Source: an uncultured Prevotellaceae bacterium (GTDB lineage: Bacteria > Bacteroidota > Bacteroidia > Bacteroidales > Muribaculaceae). From it: a DNA stretch of 64,000 bases. The DNA lies in contig ONKD01000003.1 in the NCBI GenBank assembly GCA_900318345.1, forward strand, positions 1 to 64,000. The letters are read 5' to 3'. A program made the position numbers and the translations under genes. Shown here one piece after another: positions 60,433 through 64,000 of this stretch. How positions within the stretch are numbered: position 1 is the stretch's first letter; every line of letters starts with the position of its first letter. The notes beneath the pieces are model-generated. The model ran no database searches. It was given only the letters and a program-made list of their open reading frames with translations, and was not told the origin of the DNA.

Positions 60433-61917
60433 TTAAATCTCCTTGTGGACCTCGTGTCCCTCGACATAGATGGCGCTGAATGGCCGCGCCGGGCAAACAT
60501 ATTCACAAGTGCCGCAACCGATGCACATGGCGATGTTCACAGCAGGCACCATGGGCGATGTATCATCCTGGGGATCGCTGGGTACCATCATGATGGCCCC
60601 TACAGGGCAATGGCGCGCGCAGTTGCCGCAGCTCACACCATCGGTCAGCACCAGACAGTTGTCCTTGACCCAAACGGCATGTCCCACCATGGTCGAGGAT
60701 TTCTGGGCCACGGTGATGGGCTTGATGGCCCCCGTGGGGCACACGGTGGAGCAGGTAACGCACTCGGGGCGGCAGGCTCCGCGCTCAAAGCTCATCTCGG
60801 GTTGCATCAGCCTCATGGGATCAGTCGAGGGGCGTAGCACGCCGTTGGGGCACTTGGCGACACACAACTGGCACGCTGTGCAGTGCTGGGCAAAGTGCTT
60901 AGCGCTCACTGAGCCTGGAGGCGTGATGGGTGTCGCGCGCTTGGCTTGGACCTTATCCTGAATGACAGCGAGACCACCATCCACTTTCTTGGCCGCCTGA
61001 GCCAGGGCCACATCGGCTCCCACAACAGCTGTTCCCACGAGGAAAGCGCGACGGGCTTGGTCGGTATTCTTCTCATCGGTCTTGACGGGTTGGGCGACCG
61101 CCTTGGGATGGCCATAACGCAACGCACCAAAGTTGCACTTCTCGATGCAGTTGCCACAAGTGACGCAACGCGTGTAGTCCACCTTGTGAGTATTGAAGTC
61201 GATGCACGATGCCTTGCAATTCTTGGTGCACAGGCTGCACGACTTGCACTTGTCGGCATCAAAATAGACCTTGAACCACGAGAAACGTGCCAGCTGGGCC
61301 AGAATGGTGCCCACGGGGCAGATGGTGTTACAATAGGTGCGTCCGCCACGCCATGCCAGCACGGCGATGATGATAAATGTGGCTATAGCGATCAGGAAGG
61401 TGGGCAGGCTCTTGATCCACACGTCAACGCCGTAGAAGGCGTAGCTATCGGCCCGTTCGGCGATGGCAGCCAGCAGGTTGTTGCCCCATTGATAGACGGG
61501 GAGCAACAGGTTGGTCACCATGCGGCCATAGCTACTGTAAGGCGCTAGCAGAGCCACCAGCGAGTGGACACCGGCAATAAAAGCCACAACGAACAGCGCC
61601 AACACGCCGTAGCGCAACCAGCGTTTCTCTGGGCTAGCGGTGAAGCGGTTCTTCTTGTGTTTGCTGGCAAACCACGAGACAATGTCCTGGAAAATGCCCA
61701 ACGGGCAGATGACCGAGCAATAGATGCGGCCAAAGATGAGTGTGAGTAATACCAGTGCAACGATAACCACTACGTTGAGGGCCAAAATCGCGGGCAGGAA
61801 CTGGATGCGGGCCGTCCATCCCAAAAAGTGATGCAACGTGCCACTCACGTCAAGAAACAGCAGCGTCACCATGATCATCATGAGTGTCGCGAGCGTGATG
61901 CGGATTTTCCTTAGCAT
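60433..61917 (-). CDS. Membrane polyferredoxin (NapH-like and NapG-like parts fused)
   Basis: A 494-residue protein in two parts. The N-terminal part has about five membrane segments with CSVICPLGIFQD and CNTICPVGTILAQ, as in NapH, followed by CKSCSLCTKNCKASC and CVTCGNCIEKC. In the middle lies QARRAFLVGTAVVGADVALA, a twin-arginine-like segment, as if a NapG-type secreted ferredoxin had been joined on. The C-terminal part holds four more cysteine groups (CTACQLCVAKC, CRPECVTCSTVC, CGNCARHC, CIGCGTCEYVC). It probably moves electrons from quinol through the membrane to the neighbouring exported reductase. Confidence 0.87.
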   Translation of the reverse strand: MLRKIRITLATLMMIMVTLLFLDVSGTLHHFLGWTARIQFLPAILALNVVVIVALVLLTLIFGRIYCSVICPLGIFQDIVSWFASKHKKNRFTASPEKRWLRYGVLALFVVAFIAGVHSLVALLAPYSSYGRMVTNLLLPVYQWGNNLLAAIAERADSYAFYGVDVWIKSLPTFLIAIATFIIIAVLAWRGGRTYCNTICPVGTILAQLARFSWFKVYFDADKCKSCSLCTKNCKASCIDFNTHKVDYTRCVTCGNCIEKCNFGALRYGHPKAVAQPVKTDEKNTDQARRAFLVGTAVVGADVALAQAAKKVDGGLAVIQDKVQAKRATPITPPGSVSAKHFAQHCTACQLCVAKCPNGVLRPSTDPMRLMQPEMSFERGACRPECVTCSTVCPTGAIKPITVAQKSSTMVGHAVWVKDNCLVLTDGVSCGNCARHCPVGAIMMVPSDPQDDTSPMVPAVNIAMCIGCGTCEYVCPARPFSAIYVEGHEVHKEI

Positions 61918-61961
61918 AACAGTTTATTAGTCAAAGAGTGAATGAATAATCGTGGAAAGTG

Positions 61962-61991
61962 CAAAGATACTGATTAATCTTGAGATTTCAA
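61962..61991 (-). promoter_or_regulatory. Promoter of the polyferredoxin operon
   Basis: Minus strand: TTG at 61989-61991 as -33 and TATCTTTG (61962-61969) as -7, 19 nt apart, 45 bp before the start. From here to 62202 the spacer is AT-rich and I see nothing else. Confidence 0.5.
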
Positions 61992-62202
61992 GCTCCCATA
62001 GCGTCATTTTTTCAATTTTGCCCCATTATTACCAATAAAAAATAAACACCACGTTTCACAACGCGATGTTCATTTAGGATGAATAGTATTAATATTTCCA
62101 ACTTTGATGCAAAAGTACTGCCTTTATGGTAATTACCCAAATATTTTTAGATAAATAATGTTATAAAAAGTTAACCGATTTTGGTAGGGAAAATCAAACA
62201 CG

Positions 62203-62232
62203 AAAAAAGGGATGCCCGCATTTAGGCATCCC
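62203..62232 (-). terminator. Terminator of the M6 protease gene
   Basis: On the minus strand GGGATGCC pairs with GGCATCCC over an 8-nt loop, followed by TTTTTT. Confidence 0.85.
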
Positions 62233-62297
62233 CATGATTCTGGTGATTAGTGATTAGTGAAAAGAAATCGAATAATCACTAGGATAATCCCTTACCA

Positions 62298-64000
62298 TTA
62301 ATTTGACGACAGGATGATCTCGATGATGGCGCTGATGTCGGCGATGTTGACCTCGCCATCATCGTTTACATCGGCGTTAAATCCCTTGTCGGCGGCATCG
62401 CCAGTCAAGATCACATCAATAATCGCGTTCACGTCTACGATATTGACCTCGCCGTCACCATTCACGTCACCCTTGACCACGGGATCGGGCCAAGTTTCGC
62501 TGTAGTAAAGCTTGACGTCGTCGAGGAAGATATTGGCCTTATCACTGCCCGACGTTTGGTTAAAGCGCAGCATGATGGGCTTGTCATAAGGCAAAATCAG
62601 CGAAGTGGTAGTACGATTTTTAGGCTGAGCGACGAGTACACCCTCGGGCAGGGCAATCCAGTTCTCACCGTTATCGACTGAATAGGACAGTCTGACATTG
62701 GCTTCGGTCGAGGTGGGATTGTAGACCGAGAAGCTCGCCATATAAGGGATAATCTTCAGGGGAGCAGTTGTCGTCAGCGAGCTGGGTTTCTTCATTGCCA
62801 CACCTTGGTTGAGCGTGCCATTGGCCTCATATTCCTTGATAGTACTCTTAGAGAAATCCCAGTTGCAGAAAACTCCAGGCACATTCTTGTTGGAGAGGTT
62901 GGAGCTAACGGGCATCGCCTCAAAGTCCTCGACAACCGATAAGATAGAGGTGTCGGGCATGATGTCAAAGGTGATGAGCCTATCCTGCTCGGCGATATTG
63001 TCAATGAAGTACTCGTTGAAGGTGCCGTCCCAAGCCTTCAGGCTAGGATTGGTGAAATTGGCGATGCGGGTAACACCCATAGTGCCGGGGAACGGGTCAG
63101 AGTCACTGTCGTGTCCTGAATAGTTGGCACGCAACAGGTGATAGTACATGTGGCTGGGGTTACAGTTCACCTCATTCATCCACCAGATGCGCTCATCGGT
63201 TGAATCGACGCGAACAACGAGCATGCCGTGGCCGGGCAGATAACGGTCCCACTTGCCGGCCTGGCGGTTCTCGATGAGGAAGAACTCCTTATCGATGGGG
63301 GTATTCAATCGGTAGCCCACATTGCTCTCGTCAAGGGGCTGCATCTCATAGGATCCACTCTCCTCGATCAATACGGGCTTGGTAAATCCCAGGGCATAGC
63401 GCTCATAGAGGCTATAGCCCACGGGGTTGCGCCCGTAGTTATTACCGCTGCCACCCGCCATGATCGACCAGCTGCCCGGGTTGAGGCTCTCGCCACCAGT
63501 TCCTTCATAGTCGGTATCATAGAGGTCGGGCAATCCCAGCACATGGCTAAACTCATGGCAGAAGGTGCCGATACCGTTCACGTCAAAGTAATATCCCTCC
63601 CAACCGGCAATCTCGGTGGAGCTGGCATACAGGCCAAATCCCACGCCATCGCGCGGAGGCTCGTTGAAGAGGTAATACATGTGAGGCCACAAGTAGCCCT
63701 CGTTATTACCGCCATAGTTAGCCGAGAAGCCAGCGACCAGGAAGAATACCATATCGACATAGCCGTCGCCATCGCTGTCATAGTCGCTGTAGTTGATCAG
63801 CGAGTCGGCAGCCACGATTGCCGCATGGAACACGGCGTCGGCCCGAGAGGTACTCTGAGGATAGGTGGCTGAATAAGGCACATCCACAGGACCTACCACG
63901 TCAAACGAGGGGTCGAACTGATGATTGGAGTTATCATAATAATAGTCCCTCACACTACCTGTCATGTTCACACGGCGGTTATTGAGCACATAACCCGTGT
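62298..64000 (-). CDS. M6-family metalloprotease with dockerin repeats (5' end beyond the window)
   Basis: The gene runs off the window, so signal peptide and start are not seen; about 567 codons are present. The zinc site HEFSHVLGLPDLYD matches the HExxHxxGxxD pattern of the M6 (immune inhibitor A) family, preceded by GDGYVDMVFFLVAGF and the conserved SLNPGSWSIMAGG region after it. Then come a beta-rich domain (about 320-500 of the visible part) and two dockerin repeats at the C terminus (GDVNGDGEVNIVDVNAIID and a second copy). M6 enzymes are secreted and degrade host or other extracellular proteins. The dockerin resembles that of the two LRR proteins. Confidence 0.9.
   Translation of the reverse strand, partial: TGYVLNNRRVNMTGSVRDYYYDNSNHQFDPSFDVVGPVDVPYSATYPQSTSRADAVFHAAIVAADSLINYSDYDSDGDGYVDMVFFLVAGFSANYGGNNEGYLWPHMYYLFNEPPRDGVGFGLYASSTEIAGWEGYYFDVNGIGTFCHEFSHVLGLPDLYDTDYEGTGGESLNPGSWSIMAGGSGNNYGRNPVGYSLYERYALGFTKPVLIEESGSYEMQPLDESNVGYRLNTPIDKEFFLIENRQAGKWDRYLPGHGMLVVRVDSTDERIWWMNEVNCNPSHMYYHLLRANYSGHDSDSDPFPGTMGVTRIANFTNPSLKAWDGTFNEYFIDNIAEQDRLITFDIMPDTSILSVVEDFEAMPVSSNLSNKNVPGVFCNWDFSKSTIKEYEANGTLNQGVAMKKPSSLTTTAPLKIIPYMASFSVYNPTSTEANVRLSYSVDNGENWIALPEGVLVAQPKNRTTTSLILPYDKPIMLRFNQTSGSDKANIFLDDVKLYYSETWPDPVVKGDVNGDGEVNIVDVNAIIDVILTGDAADKGFNADVNDDGEVNIADISAIIEIILSSN

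Overview
The window is chromosomal DNA of a Bacteroidales bacterium, most likely of the Muribaculaceae/Prevotellaceae side of the order. The evidence is the fused SecDF, the long-form IspG, the fumarate reductase set of three subunits, DUF2723 and DUF3098 proteins, reverse rubrerythrin, BspA-like leucine-rich-repeat and M6-protease proteins that end in dockerin repeats, and promoters of the Bacteroidetes type (-33 TTTG, -7 TAnnTTTG, 19-21 nt apart). Coding DNA is GC-rich, while many spacers are AT-rich and full of repeats. No prophage, insertion sequence, integrase or CRISPR array was found.

Layout. 0.3-9 kb: pyrH, a membrane-anchored TPR protein, a zinc-ribbon protein, a LOG/PpnN-like nucleosidase, a FadL-like porin, then an envelope group on the minus strand (S66 LD-carboxypeptidase, GH3 hexosaminidase, small secreted proteins). 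10-18 kb: a plus-strand run of DUF2723 membrane protein, polysaccharide deacetylase, queG, a lipoprotein and a CstA transporter. 18-21.5 kb: LRR-dockerin protein 1 with a long structured leader, then about 1 kb of dispersed repeats. 21.5-33 kb: a surface lipoprotein with a caspase-like peptidase domain, rpoN, a PAP2-like protein, ispG, a DUF4369 lipoprotein, secDF and tRNA-Arg(CCT). 33-42 kb: two glycosyltransferases, a rubredoxin-rubrerythrin operon with an overlooked 37-residue gene, LRR-dockerin protein 2 and an aminopeptidase P. 42-55.7 kb: tRNA-Leu(CAG), frdCAB, then a minus-strand block of rnr, mtaB, a glycosyltransferase, a ferredoxin-type aldo/keto reductase, DUF3098, uppP, truB and queA. 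56-64 kb: two tandem GH25 muramidases, CvpA, a second ferredoxin-type aldo/keto reductase with a polyferredoxin membrane protein, and an M6 metalloprotease-dockerin protein cut by the window edge.

Themes. Cell-wall and surface work dominates (LD-carboxypeptidase, GH3, two GH25, UppP, glycosyltransferases, deacetylase, three dockerin proteins). tRNA modification genes for queuosine (queG, queA), pseudouridine (truB) and ms2t6A (mtaB) are spread over two loci. Anaerobic redox genes (frdCAB, rubrerythrin, two ferredoxin-type reductases, polyferredoxin) fit a strict anaerobe.

The most unusual material is non-coding. The two LRR-dockerin genes share a promoter and a 5' leader tail in which a GUCCC/GGGAC helix sits just before an AGGAGG placed 15 nt from the start codon. 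The first of them also carries a 173-nt nested-hairpin structure. The spacers hold a mosaic of a few recurring modules, including a REP-like imperfect palindrome of about 62 bp and hairpins whose two arms change together between copies.
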